NCBI GenBank assembly: GCA_942492935.1
Contig: OW818654.1
Location: 682,001 to 746,000 of the forward strand
Direction of reading: 5' to 3'
Length of the DNA stretch: 64,000 bases
DNA from: JANJUO01 sp942492935
Lineage (GTDB): Bacteria > Bacteroidota > Ignavibacteria > Kapaibacteriales > UBA2268
Position numbers and translations under genes: made by a program
Notes under the pieces: model-generated
The model's database searches: none
The model's input: the letters and a program-made list of their open reading frames with translations, nothing else
Told to the model about the DNA's origin: nothing
In this document: piece by piece, positions 1 through 8,374 of the stretch
Position numbering within the stretch: the first letter of the stretch is position 1
Layout of the letters: each line of letters starts with the position of its first letter

Positions 1-1
1 C

Positions 2-418
2 TCTATTGATTTGAATGAAAAGAAAGGTACCAAAATGGCAAATAAGCAACTTAAAGAAATGCTTGATGGTATTTCACAAAAAGATTATGAAGAGTTTGGC
101 AAGAAAATGTTAGAGCAAATGAATGCAAAAAAAATTGGAAATGAAACAATACTTGGCAAAAATTGCGAGGTTTGGGAAATTGGAAAAATGAATTCTAAAA
201 CATGGAATTATGAATATGTACCTCTTAAAGTTGAAATTAATTTGATGGGTACAATGACCAATACTGCTACCAAATTTGAAGAAAATGTAAAAATTCCAGC
301 TGATAAATTTGAAGTACCCAAGGGAATTACTATCACTGAGCAGGAATCTCCAGATATGAATATGGACGATATACTTAAAATGATGCAAAAAGCTTCTGAA
401 GAAGAAGAAGGAAACTAA
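2..418 (+). CDS. DUF4412-like protein, C-terminal part (gene runs off the left edge)
   Basis: The reading frame is open from the first bases of the window and ends with TAA at 416-418, so the start lies outside. The visible ~138 residues hold a segment with GKNCEVWEIG followed by a stretch about a light-chain-like beta motif (PLKVEINLMG) and KFEVPKGI. This layout resembles the C-terminal half of DUF4412 / lipoprotein-sorting-like periplasmic proteins of Bacteroidota. The end is acidic (EEEEGN). A TTG at 11 could be read as a start, but the frame stays open upstream of it and nothing marks it as a real one. A hairpin with a following T-run lies just downstream. The family call is by pattern only; the function is unknown. 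Confidence 0.5.
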   Translation, partial: SIDLNEKKGTKMANKQLKEMLDGISQKDYEEFGKKMLEQMNAKKIGNETILGKNCEVWEIGKMNSKTWNYEYVPLKVEINLMGTMTNTATKFEENVKIPADKFEVPKGITITEQESPDMNMDDILKMMQKASEEEEGN

Positions 419-441
419 CATATTTTCGGTTGTTGTGTATG

Positions 442-476
442 ATGTCTGACACTATTTAGTGTTGGACATTTTTATA
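442..476 (+). terminator. Hairpin terminator between convergent genes
   Basis: The arms at 442-453 and 458-469 pair (TGTCTGACACTA against TAGTGTTGGACA, with two G-U pairs) around a short loop, followed by T-rich sequence. It lies between the end of the first gene and the end of the convergent LytTR regulator gene and could serve both. Similar GTGTCGGACATC arms recur near 35.28, 35.62 and 63.45-63.52 kb. Confidence 0.6.
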
Positions 477-1239
477 CAATTTTTGCAAACTGCTCTAATT
501 TGGAAATAAAATCATCTTTTTTGCTTTCTGAAAGTGGAATAAGTTTTTTATTCTTTAGAATTATATAAGGTGTTTTTCCACGTTGAAAACTTTTGAGAAA
601 ATTTAAATTAATTATAAAACTATTATGAGTTCGCACAAACTGTGTCTCTTTTAAAACAAAATCAATTTTTTGAAGGGTTCGATTTAATAATTTTGTTTTA
701 CCATCAAAAAAATGTACTTCAAGATAATTGCCTTTTGATTCAAAAAACATAATTTCATCTAATTTGTAGATTGATAAAGTATCATCAATTGGCAACATAA
801 TATTTTCTGGGGTTTTATTTAGTAATTCTTTAGCAACTTTAATTTTATTTTCTAGTTTTTCAAATGTATTAAAAGACTTATATCTTGAAATTGCTTTTTG
901 AAAACTTGATAAATTTACAGGTTTTTGAATAAAGTGTAGTGCAGAAAACTCATAAGCTTGAACAGCGAAATTTGGATGTGATGAAGTAATTATGACTTCA
1001 AAATCTTTATAAGTAACCGATTGTAAAATATCAAATCCATAACCATCTGGAAGTATTATATCAAGTATCAACAAATCTGGTTTAAATATATTTACACAAT
1101 TGATAGCATCTTTCACATTATTAGCTTCTGCAATTATATTTAAATTGTTGAAATTATATTGAATAGTATTCTTAAGAGATTGCAATGCTGACTCATCATC
1201 ATCAACAATCATCAAACGTAAGTTTTCCATAGAATCCAT
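472..1239 (-). CDS. LytR/AlgR-family response regulator (REC + LytTR)
   Basis: A 255-residue two-domain regulator. Residues about 7-125 are a receiver domain with the acidic pair in IVDDDES, the phospho-acceptor Asp near residue 60 in LLILDIILP, and the K of the FIQKP motif. Residues about 150-250 match a LytTR DNA-binding domain (FFESKGNYLEVHF, then TLQKIDFVL and RTHNSFIINL). The usual partner is a sensor kinase of the LytS/YehU type, but none is adjacent. The gene is convergent with the first gene and stands alone. An alternative start is the Met at residue 4. The target genes cannot be read from the sequence. Family assignment is firm. Confidence 0.9.
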   Translation of the reverse strand: MDSMENLRLMIVDDDESALQSLKNTIQYNFNNLNIIAEANNVKDAINCVNIFKPDLLILDIILPDGYGFDILQSVTYKDFEVIITSSHPNFAVQAYEFSALHFIQKPVNLSSFQKAISRYKSFNTFEKLENKIKVAKELLNKTPENIMLPIDDTLSIYKLDEIMFFESKGNYLEVHFFDGKTKLLNRTLQKIDFVLKETQFVRTHNSFIINLNFLKSFQRGKTPYIILKNKKLIPLSESKKDDFISKLEQFAKIV

Positions 1240-1418
1240 ACAGTAACCATAATTTTAGATTGAATTTGAATTATTTAAAATCAAATTTATGAAAATAATT
1301 TATAATGTCCAAACAAAATAATAATAATTATTGTGTTTGTTTTAGATTGAAAAAATTGTGACTACTCAGTCGCCAAATGAAAGAATCACGTGCAAACAAA
1401 AACTAACTTTGTTAAAAA

Positions 1419-1447
1419 CCTTCCGAAGGTTTTGAACCTTCGGAAGG
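1419..1447. repeat. Perfect 13-bp inverted repeat hairpin
   Basis: The arms CCTTCCGAAGGTT (1419-1431) and AACCTTCGGAAGG (1435-1447) are exact complements around a 3-base loop. No T-run follows in either direction, so it is not a classic terminator. It is more like a REP-type intergenic palindrome. Confidence 0.7.
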
Positions 1448-1507
1448 GTAATTGACAAGTTAGATAAGAGCCGACTAACCATAAATTTGTATTTTCGTTA
1501 ATTTGAA

Positions 1508-1720
1508 AGAAATTCCTTGAAATTCCCTTATGGAATTAATGTTTGTAACAAGAAACCCCACCTAACCTCCCCGAAGGGAGGAATTATATGTAAAGTCCTC
1601 CCCTTGGGGAGGATTTAGGTGGGGTTTACAACTATTCAATCCCGCTGGGATTGCTGGACTTAGGTGAATTTAATTTGTTACAAACATTTAATCCCTAACG
1701 GGATTTTTAAGAAATTTCAT
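1508..1720. repeat. Composite inverted-repeat element, copy 1
   Basis: About 210 bp of nested palindromes. Outer arms TGTTTGTAACAAG and TTGTTACAAACA enclose AACCCCACCTAA...TTAGGTGGGGTT, which in turn encloses two small hairpins (CCTCCCCGAAGGGAGG and CCTCCCCTTGGGGAGG). A near-identical copy in inverted orientation lies at 32352-32565, and a diverged copy of the ends at 54671-54800. No coding capacity. It looks like a non-autonomous or REP-like intergenic element. Confidence 0.8.
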
Positions 1721-2111
1721 GTTATGTTTATTTTTATATTGTACCAAATATACATTTTTTTCATTCAAATAACAAAGCAATTTAAAAAATATCAATTCGG
1801 TTGAGTAGTCACAAAAAATTTTAATATTAAAAAAATTATGTTATGATTTTCCTTTCAATCGAAAAAAATAAAAAAAAATGATAACTTGCAATACCTTATA
1901 CAATAATTAATTCGTAAAGAGAATTTCAAGGATATAGAAAAAATCATAAAATAAAATCCATTGAAGATTTCTGAGAATTTCTGTACCTCATATTTTTGAA
2001 TATGGCAAAGTAATTAAAAAATTAGTTATTGCTAAAAATAGTTTTGATGTTAGACTTATTGTAACTAATTTTACATTTTAAATGATTGTAAAAAATGAAA
2101 AAGTTATAATT

Positions 2112-3365
2112 ATGATTAAATTGTTTAAATCTACTGTTCTATTTCGTTATTTTAGTTTACTAACGTTATTGCTTTTAATAATTTTTATTAACATTTCTTG
2201 CAACAATAACAAATCAGATAAAACTATTAAATTTTGGCATTTCTGGAGTGAGCCAAATCAACGTGCTGTAATGAATGATTTAATTTCTAAATTCGAGAAA
2301 GAGAATGATTGTAAAGTTGAAGTGGTTGAGCTAAGCTGGAATGATGGAAAAACTAAACTTTTTGCCGCTTTTAATTCTAAAACTGCTCCAGATGTATTAG
2401 AGTTAGGTTCTGATTGGATTGCACAGTTTTCTTCAGCTGGTGTTTTGGCTGAATTAAACCAAGACTCTATGAATTTAAATAATTTTATTGAATTTTCTTT
2501 GGAACCAAGTATTTGGAATAGCAAATATTATGCGGTACCATTTATTGTTGATACAAGAGTTTTATTCTACAACAAAGATTTAATGCAAGCTGCAGGACTT
2601 AATGAAACTCCTCCAGAAACTTTCAGTCAACTTTTGGATTATTCTGAAAAAATTAGTTTTTTAGAAGGGAAATATGGTTGGGGTGCTAATACTTCCGATC
2701 CACATAGATTATATAAAAAAATCATTCCATTCTTTTGGAGCTATGGTGGGGAAATTTTTGATGGCTATGGACATCCAATTATTCAAAGTAATGAAAATAT
2801 AAACGCTCTAAATATGTATCTTTCACTTGCACGAACAGGTTATATCGAAACACAAAAACTTATCGATGCAGCATTTACTGAAGGAAAAATTGGTTTTTGG
2901 TTTTCGGGAGGATGGCTTGCCGATAAAATTAAAAAGGAAAATCCAAAACTAAATTATGGTGTTTCTGTATTTCCTGGAAAAGATTCAGCCAAAGGAGTTT
3001 CCTTTGCTGGAGGCGAATATCTTGCGATGAGTAAGCAATCTACAAAAAGAGAATTGTCCTTGAAACTCATCAAATATCTTACTAATGGAAAAAATTCAAT
3101 TGAATTTTGCAAAAAGATAACAGAAGCTGGATTTCCAGCAGATAAAAATTTCTATAATGATGCTTCGCTAACATCAAATCCAATTAAAGCATTATTTGCT
3201 AAGCAGTTGATAAATTCTCGAATGACACCGGTACATCCTAAATGGCTTGAAATTGAGGCAATTATTGAAAATGCAACTGTGGAAGCAATGTATGGGAGAA
3301 AATCCTCTTCAATGGCTTTATCTGATGCACAAATAGAAATTATTAATTTATTAAATAAGAAATAA
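2112..3365 (+). CDS. Extracellular solute-binding lipoprotein (family 1, sugar ABC type)
   Basis: About 417 residues from the Met at 2112, which gives a normal signal peptide (charged start, hydrophobic stretch, then a lipobox-like INIS-C). An upstream ATG at 2082 would add ten residues in front. The mature protein starts with TIKFWHFWSEPNQ and continues with the family-1 layout: APDVLELGSDWIAQF, YAVPFIVDTRVLFYNKDL, EGKIGFWFSGGW. Proteins of this family bind sugars or oligosaccharides in the periplasm and pass them to an ABC permease. No permease or ATPase gene is next to it, so it may work with a transporter elsewhere. Its substrate cannot be told from the sequence. Confidence 0.85.
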   Translation: MIKLFKSTVLFRYFSLLTLLLLIIFINISCNNNKSDKTIKFWHFWSEPNQRAVMNDLISKFEKENDCKVEVVELSWNDGKTKLFAAFNSKTAPDVLELGSDWIAQFSSAGVLAELNQDSMNLNNFIEFSLEPSIWNSKYYAVPFIVDTRVLFYNKDLMQAAGLNETPPETFSQLLDYSEKISFLEGKYGWGANTSDPHRLYKKIIPFFWSYGGEIFDGYGHPIIQSNENINALNMYLSLARTGYIETQKLIDAAFTEGKIGFWFSGGWLADKIKKENPKLNYGVSVFPGKDSAKGVSFAGGEYLAMSKQSTKRELSLKLIKYLTNGKNSIEFCKKITEAGFPADKNFYNDASLTSNPIKALFAKQLINSRMTPVHPKWLEIEAIIENATVEAMYGRKSSSMALSDAQIEIINLLNKK

Positions 3366-3371
3366 GAATTT

Positions 3372-3403
3372 CTTGGAAATAAGAAATTAATTGTTTATAT
3401 TTG
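3372..3403 (+). promoter_or_regulatory. Candidate Bacteroidetes-type promoter of feoA
   Basis: CTTG at 3372-3375 is followed after about 20 bases by TATATTTG (3396-3403), matching the TTTG-N19/20-TAnnTTTG pattern of Bacteroidetes housekeeping promoters. It sits about 58 bases before the feoA ATG. Pattern-based; no experiment behind it. Confidence 0.5.
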
Positions 3404-3417
3404 GGTTTAATTGAAAC

Positions 3418-3440
3418 AAACTTAATTATTAGTTAAGGTT
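3418..3440 (+). promoter_or_regulatory. Candidate iron-repressor operator upstream of feoA
   Basis: The imperfect inverted repeat AAACTTAA (3418-3425) ... TTAAGGTT (3433-3440) lies just downstream of the candidate promoter, near the expected transcription start. That is where a DtxR-type repressor would block transcription. The dtxR-like gene of the same cluster is the obvious candidate binder. The operator call is inference. Confidence 0.35.
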
Positions 3441-3460
3441 AAAGTATAAAAATAATAAAT

Positions 3461-3700
3461 ATGAGAACTGTGAAATTATCTGAAGCACCTGCAAACCAGA
3501 AATTTAAAATTCTGGATTTTGAACTTGACAATGGTATCAAACATAGGTTATATACTATGGGAATTCATTTTAAAGATATTTATATAAAAGAAAATAATGC
3601 TTCTTGGGGACCGGTATTAATACAAAATCTTACAAATAATGCCTCAAGAGTAGCACTTGGAAGAAATTTAGCTACAAAAATCTTGGTTGAGTGTGAATAA
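3461..3700 (+). CDS. feoA: Ferrous iron transport protein A
   Basis: 79 residues, the usual size for FeoA, a small SH3-like protein. The motif near the N-terminus (VKLSEAPANQKFKILDF) and the later LYTMGIHFKDIYIKE correspond to the beta-barrel core of the family. FeoA is thought to modulate the FeoB transporter from the cytoplasmic side. Its stop overlaps the start of feoB by a few bases, so the two are translationally coupled. Downstream is a DtxR-family repressor that also ends in a FeoA-type domain. Confidence 0.9.
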   Translation: MRTVKLSEAPANQKFKILDFELDNGIKHRLYTMGIHFKDIYIKENNASWGPVLIQNLTNNASRVALGRNLATKILVECE

Positions 3701-5639
3701 TATCAAAGATTATAAAACCATTGCAATCGTTGGACAACCTAATGCTGGTAAGAGTACTCTTTATAATGTATTATCAGATATTAAGACTTCTACTTCAAAC
3801 TTTTCAGGAACTTCAGTTCAAGTCACAGAATGTTTGATTAATGTATTAGGAGATACATATCGTTTAGTTGATTTGCCGGGAACGTATTCATTAAATCCTG
3901 AAGATTCTGCAGAGAAAGTAACCACCGATTTTTTAATTAATGGCAATGTAGATTTTATCATAAATGTTTTAGATGGCACTTTATTAGCAAGGAATCTTGA
4001 ATTAACAATTGAATTGTTGGAATTAGGGATACCTTTAATAATTGCTTTAAATATGCACGATGAAGCCAAAGAAAAGGGACTTGATATTAATCCTTTAGCT
4101 TTAGAAAGAATAACTGGCGTTGATGTAATACCGATAACTGCCCTATTTGGTAAAGGTGTAAAACATTTAATTGAAGTTTGTGATGACAAAATTAGAAATG
4201 GTACAACACTCCCAAATAAATTAAAATATACCAAGCACATAGAAACAAAAATTGCTGAATTATCAGAAGAATTAAAGCCACTTTTAACTGAATTAAATGG
4301 AAACGAGAGATTTTATGCAATTAAAGCTCTCGAAAATCCAGATATTATCCCTAAATATATTGCAGATGCTGCAAAAGAGAAAAGGAGATTATTTGAACAG
4401 GAAATACTTACAGAGCATAATACAGATATATTTGAAGCTATTTCTTATGAAAGACATCACCTTGCAATGAAGATTGCTGAGCAAATTTCAAAATTTGTAA
4501 AAAAACACAATGTTCCGTTTCTGATTCAACTTGACAAATTTTTGCTACATCCAATCTTTGGATATTTTGCTTTAATCATATTTCATTTATTTTTATTTGG
4601 CACCATCTTCATAGTTGGAACATTTCTTGCAGAATTAGTTCAGCCGGGCTTAGATTTCATAGTAACTCTATACGAACCATTAAAAGCAAATCATTCATTT
4701 TGGTGGTACACTATTGATGGGCTATATCAAGGTCTTGCTGGTGGAATTGGAATCGTATTGCCGTATTTTCTGCCATTACTTATATTGACTTCCTATTTTG
4801 AAGAAACGGGCTATATAGCACGTATTGCATTTTTGATTGATATTTTTATGCACAAAATTGGACTTCATGGTAAATCTGTAGCGGCATTTATTCTTGGTGT
4901 TGGTTGTAATGTACCAGCATTATATGCAACAAGAATCTTAGAAAATCCAAGGGATAGGTTACTAACCGCTTTGTTAATCCCATTTGTACCATGCTCAGCG
5001 AGAATTGCAGTAATTTTCGCTTTAACTGCTGTATTTGCGGGTCCAATTTGGGCAGTTGTTATTTACTTATTTGTTTTATTTATTATAGCGATTTCTGGTA
5101 AATTTCTTTCAGGTTTTTTAAAGAAGCCAATGGGTTTGATTATGGAAATACCTGATTTAAAAAATCCAAATTTAAATGTTACAATGAAAAAAACATATTA
5201 TAAATTACAGGATTTTGCAAGAGAAGCGTTCCCTTATTTGGTAATTGGTAGTATTGTGCTTAATTGGGTAGATTATTTGCAAGTTAGCGAATATCTTAAT
5301 TATGCCTTTTCACCAATTATGAATTACGTTTTGGGCTTACCTGAAAAGTTAGGAGCAACATTAATTTTTGGATTTTTGAGAAAAGAATTAATACTTGTAA
5401 TGGCAAGTCAAGCAATGGGAGTTAGTGAGTTGAGTCAGTTAGGTTTATCATTGCAACAAGTTATTGTATTCTTAATATTTGTTACTTTATATTTCCCTTG
5501 TTTAACAACATTTGTGGTTCTTTGGAAAGAATTTGGTCACAAAACAGCTTGGGCATCTGTAGCAATGAGTATGGGCATTGCTTTAGTATCAGCTTATTTA
5601 TTTAAATTAATGTTTGAATTATATTATTTTTTATTTTAG
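3693..5639 (+). CDS. feoB: Ferrous iron transporter B
   Basis: About 648 residues from GTG at 3693 (a TTG at 3687 is the alternative). It overlaps the end of feoA. The N-terminal GTPase domain shows G1 GQPNAGKST, G3 DLPGTYSL and G4 NMHDEAK, followed by the FeoB GDI-like helical segment. From about residue 280 on there are several membrane segments, including the two pseudo-symmetric gates with GVGCNVPA and FVPCSARIAV. FeoB imports Fe2+ across the inner membrane. The length is normal for a free-standing FeoB. The operon arrangement feoA-feoB, then dtxR, supports iron-controlled expression. Confidence 0.95.
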   Translation: MNNIKDYKTIAIVGQPNAGKSTLYNVLSDIKTSTSNFSGTSVQVTECLINVLGDTYRLVDLPGTYSLNPEDSAEKVTTDFLINGNVDFIINVLDGTLLARNLELTIELLELGIPLIIALNMHDEAKEKGLDINPLALERITGVDVIPITALFGKGVKHLIEVCDDKIRNGTTLPNKLKYTKHIETKIAELSEELKPLLTELNGNERFYAIKALENPDIIPKYIADAAKEKRRLFEQEILTEHNTDIFEAISYERHHLAMKIAEQISKFVKKHNVPFLIQLDKFLLHPIFGYFALIIFHLFLFGTIFIVGTFLAELVQPGLDFIVTLYEPLKANHSFWWYTIDGLYQGLAGGIGIVLPYFLPLLILTSYFEETGYIARIAFLIDIFMHKIGLHGKSVAAFILGVGCNVPALYATRILENPRDRLLTALLIPFVPCSARIAVIFALTAVFAGPIWAVVIYLFVLFIIAISGKFLSGFLKKPMGLIMEIPDLKNPNLNVTMKKTYYKLQDFAREAFPYLVIGSIVLNWVDYLQVSEYLNYAFSPIMNYVLGLPEKLGATLIFGFLRKELILVMASQAMGVSELSQLGLSLQQVIVFLIFVTLYFPCLTTFVVLWKEFGHKTAWASVAMSMGIALVSAYLFKLMFELYYFLF

Positions 5640-5721
5640 TTTTGTAAAAATATTTTTTTAGTTTCATTAAATTTTAATATTTTAGAATTTTGATTGTTAA
5701 TTATTTGAATGTGAAAATATT

Positions 5722-6387
5722 ATGCTAAGTCAATCAGTACAGGATTATTTGAAAACCATTTACAAACTACAGGAAAATGGTTCAGTTTCAACAACGCGTA
5801 TAGCTAAAGAGTTAGATATTTCAGGAGCTTCGGTTACAGGAATGCTAAAAAGACTTTCTGCTATGAAATTAGTAGATTATAACTCTTACAAAGGTGTAAG
5901 ACTTACCGATGATGGTACAAAAATAGCTTTAGAAATTTTAAGACATCATAGATTATTAGAGTTATATTTAAAAGATTCACTTGGATTCTCATTAGCAAAG
6001 GTACATGATGAAGCTTGTAGATTAGAACATTTTGTATCTGAAGAATTTGTAGAAAGAATTGATAAAATAATGGGGCATCCTGAATATAGCCCATTAGGAA
6101 ATCCAATTCCTACAAAAGATGGTTTTGTACCTCCTTCAGACTTGCAATCATTAACAGATTTAGAATTGAACAAATTAGCTGTTATAAAAAGACTTAGTGA
6201 TGAAGATCACGAAATGGTTGCTTATTTCGAGGAAATGGGTCTTGTTCCTAATGTAAAAATTAAAGTATTAGACCGTGCTCCATTTAATGGACCTGTAACA
6301 GTTGAGTTTAACGGTTCAAGACAAATTATTGGAAATGATATAGCAAAGAATATTTTTGCAGATACAGATATATTAGAAAATAGATAA
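5722..6387 (+). CDS. DtxR/MntR-family metal-dependent repressor
   Basis: 221 residues in the standard three parts. A winged-helix domain covers 1-65 (STTRIAKELDISGASVTGMLKRL is the helix-turn-helix region), a dimerisation/metal-binding domain covers 66-140, and an SH3-like FeoA domain covers about 150-220. Metal ligands can be read by alignment from memory: His76, Glu80, His95, Cys99, Glu102, His103. Cys99 is DtxR/IdeR-like (iron type), because MntR has Glu there. The N-terminal ligand is Asp8 as in MntR, in place of Met10 of DtxR. It lies 82 bases behind feoB and probably represses feoAB when iron is sufficient. The exact metal preference is open. Confidence 0.9.
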   Translation: MLSQSVQDYLKTIYKLQENGSVSTTRIAKELDISGASVTGMLKRLSAMKLVDYNSYKGVRLTDDGTKIALEILRHHRLLELYLKDSLGFSLAKVHDEACRLEHFVSEEFVERIDKIMGHPEYSPLGNPIPTKDGFVPPSDLQSLTDLELNKLAVIKRLSDEDHEMVAYFEEMGLVPNVKIKVLDRAPFNGPVTVEFNGSRQIIGNDIAKNIFADTDILENR

Positions 6388-6404
6388 TAAGCAAAACAAT
6401 TTTG

Positions 6405-6424
6405 ATTGAATTACGTAATTCAAT
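6405..6424. promoter_or_regulatory. Perfect 20-bp palindrome before the Rpn gene pair
   Basis: ATTGAATTACGTAATTCAAT reads the same on both strands. It lies between the dtxR-like gene and the first Rpn gene, about 34 bases before its start codon. There is no loop, so it is unlikely to be a terminator. An operator for a dimeric regulator is plausible but unproven. Confidence 0.5.
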
Positions 6425-6457
6425 ATTGTGTTGTACATTATTTTCGATTGTATCGTT

Positions 6458-7465
6458 ATGTTAATAGCAAATCCGATATACGATGTAGTCTTCAAATACT
6501 TGATGGAAGACAGTAAGATAGCCAAACTAATGATTTCTTCAATAATCAATGAAGAAATAGAAAGTTTGGAGTTTCTTCCACAAGAATTTACAATGAATTT
6601 GGGAAATCGTGATTCTGATGAATCAAGACGTAGAACAAATAGCTTAACAGTATATCGTCTTGATTTTTCAGCAATTATAATTACTCCAGAAGGCAAGAAG
6701 AATGTAATAATTGAATTGCAGAAGGCAAAATATCCAACAGATATAATGCGTTTCAGAACTTATCTTGGTAATCAATATTTAAATAGCGAGCATTTCGAAG
6801 AGAAAATAATCAATGGTAAATACCGCAAAGTTGGTATTCCTATTATAACAATTTATTTTCTCGGACATAAATTAGATTACACAGATGCTCCAATTATTAA
6901 AGTTGGACGTTCCTATTTTGATATGTATAATAATCAAATAATTAATACAAAAGAAGCATTTATCGAAAGTTTAACAAATGACAGTTATATTATTCAAATA
7001 CCGTATCTGAAAGATAAGAGAAGAAATGATTTAGAAATATTGCTTAGTGTATTCGATCAAAGTACCAAATATGATGTACAGTATCATTTACTTAGCATAT
7101 CGGAAGAAGACTTCCCTGAAAAATATCGTCCAATAATAAGAAAATTACAAGCAGCAGCTGGCGACCATCAAATGAAAAACCAGATGATTTTAGAAGATGG
7201 AATAATTCAAGAATTAGAAGACTTAGACAGACGATTAGAAATTGCAGCATTAGAAATATCTGATTCACACAAAGAAATTGAAAGAATTGCAGAAGAAAAG
7301 AAACAAATCGAATTTGAAAATGAAAGAATTGCTAAGGAAAATGAAAGAATTGCTAAGGAAAAGAAACAAGTTGAATCGGAAAATGAAAGAATACAAAAAG
7401 AAATGGAACAATTAAAAGCAGAACTTGAAAAATTGAAATTATCATCAAAAGAAAATAATAATTGA
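6458..7465 (+). CDS. Rpn-family PD-(D/E)XK nuclease / putative transposase, copy 1
   Basis: 335 residues from ATG 6458, chosen because the tandem copy begins with the same MLIANPIYD. It has the PD-(D/E)XK family transposase (Rpn) layout: NPIYDVVFKYLMED at the start, the catalytic strand KKNVIIELQKAKY near residue 85-97, and a long charged coiled coil from about residue 255 to the end. Rpn proteins are recombination-promoting DNA nucleases. The coiled coil is longer than in copy 2 and includes a 21-base direct repeat (7322-7342 and 7343-7363). Residues 1 to about 260 are essentially identical to copy 2. The biological role here is not known. Confidence 0.85.
   Translation: MLIANPIYDVVFKYLMEDSKIAKLMISSIINEEIESLEFLPQEFTMNLGNRDSDESRRRTNSLTVYRLDFSAIIITPEGKKNVIIELQKAKYPTDIMRFRTYLGNQYLNSEHFEEKIINGKYRKVGIPIITIYFLGHKLDYTDAPIIKVGRSYFDMYNNQIINTKEAFIESLTNDSYIIQIPYLKDKRRNDLEILLSVFDQSTKYDVQYHLLSISEEDFPEKYRPIIRKLQAAAGDHQMKNQMILEDGIIQELEDLDRRLEIAALEISDSHKEIERIAEEKKQIEFENERIAKENERIAKEKKQVESENERIQKEMEQLKAELEKLKLSSKENNN
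7322..7363 (+). repeat. 21-base tandem repeat inside the coiled coil
   Basis: Two consecutive 21-base units, differing in the last base, encode ERIAKEN / ERIAKEK. They make copy 1 longer than copy 2 in the coiled-coil tail, a natural site for length change by slippage. Confidence 0.8.
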
Positions 7466-7476
7466 AATAAAATATT

Positions 7477-8367
7477 ATGTTAATAGCAAATCCGATATAC
7501 GATGTAGTCTTCAAATACTTGATGGAAGACAGTAAGATAGCCAAACTAATGATTTCTTCAATAATCAATGAAGAAATAGAAAGTTTGGAGTTTCTTCCAC
7601 AAGAATTTACAATGAATTTGGGAAATCGTGATTCTGATGAATCAAGACGTAGAACAAATAGCTTAACAGTATATCGTCTTGATTTTTCAGCAATTATAAT
7701 TACTCCAGAAGGCAAGAAGAATGTAATAATTGAATTGCAGAAGGCAAAATATCCTACAGATATAATGCGTTTCAGAACTTATCTTGGTAATCAATATTTA
7801 AACAGTGAGCATTTTGAAGAAAAAATAATCAATGGGAAATACCGCAAAGTAGGTATTCCAATAATAACAATTTATTTTCTTGGACATAAATTAGATTATA
7901 CAGATGCTCCAATAATAAAAGTTGGACGTTCCTATTTTGATATGTATAATAATCAAATAATTAATACAAAAGAAGCATTTATAGAAAGTTTAACAAATGA
8001 CAGTTATATTATTCAAATACCATATCTGAAAGATAAACGAAGAAATGATTTAGAAATATTGCTTAGTGTATTCGATCAAAGTACAAAATACGATGTTCAA
8101 TATCATTTACTTAGCATATCGGAAGAAGACTTCCCTGAAAAATATCGTCCTATAATAAGAAAATTGCAAGCAGCAGCAGGCGACCATCAAATGAAAAACC
8201 AGATGATTTTAGAAGATGGAATAATTCAGGAATTAGAAGACTTAGACAGACGATTGGAAATAGCCGCATTAGAATTATCTGATTCACACAAAGAAATTGA
8301 AAGAATTAGCAAAGAAAATGAACTTTTAAAATTAGAACTTGAAAAATTGAAATTATCATCAAAATAA
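7477..8367 (+). CDS. Rpn-family PD-(D/E)XK nuclease / putative transposase, copy 2
   Basis: 296 residues, 11 bases behind copy 1. The first 278 bases of the coding region (7477-7754) are identical to 6458-6735. After that, many differences appear, but nearly all are synonymous, so the proteins match to about residue 260, where Ile changes to Leu. The coiled-coil tail is shorter (LEKLKLSSK end). Catalytic motif IIELQKAKY as in copy 1. It could be co-transcribed with the TraB-like gene 7 bases downstream. Tandem duplication followed by gene conversion would explain the pattern. Confidence 0.85.
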   Translation: MLIANPIYDVVFKYLMEDSKIAKLMISSIINEEIESLEFLPQEFTMNLGNRDSDESRRRTNSLTVYRLDFSAIIITPEGKKNVIIELQKAKYPTDIMRFRTYLGNQYLNSEHFEEKIINGKYRKVGIPIITIYFLGHKLDYTDAPIIKVGRSYFDMYNNQIINTKEAFIESLTNDSYIIQIPYLKDKRRNDLEILLSVFDQSTKYDVQYHLLSISEEDFPEKYRPIIRKLQAAAGDHQMKNQMILEDGIIQELEDLDRRLEIAALELSDSHKEIERISKENELLKLELEKLKLSSK

Positions 8368-8374
8368 AAAAAAT

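Larger units (their letters stand above)
1240..2111. other. Long intergenic region with hairpins and a composite repeat
   Basis: No convincing gene. It holds a perfect hairpin at 1419-1447 and a ~210-bp structured repeat (1508-1720). ACTACTCAGTCG at 1361 and GAGTAGTCAC at 1803 lie on either side of the repeat as an imperfect inverted pair. The last ~200 bp before the solute-binding gene keep a short open stretch that I do not recognise. Confidence 0.6.

Noticed and set aside
2082..2111. Upstream ATG as start of the solute-binding protein
   Set aside because: It would add a charged stretch before the signal peptide; the Met at 2112 gives a normal lipoprotein signal.
6373..7715. Two identical minus-strand frames inside the Rpn genes
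   Set aside because: They are mirror frames of the duplicated coding sequence; their identity simply follows from the duplication.
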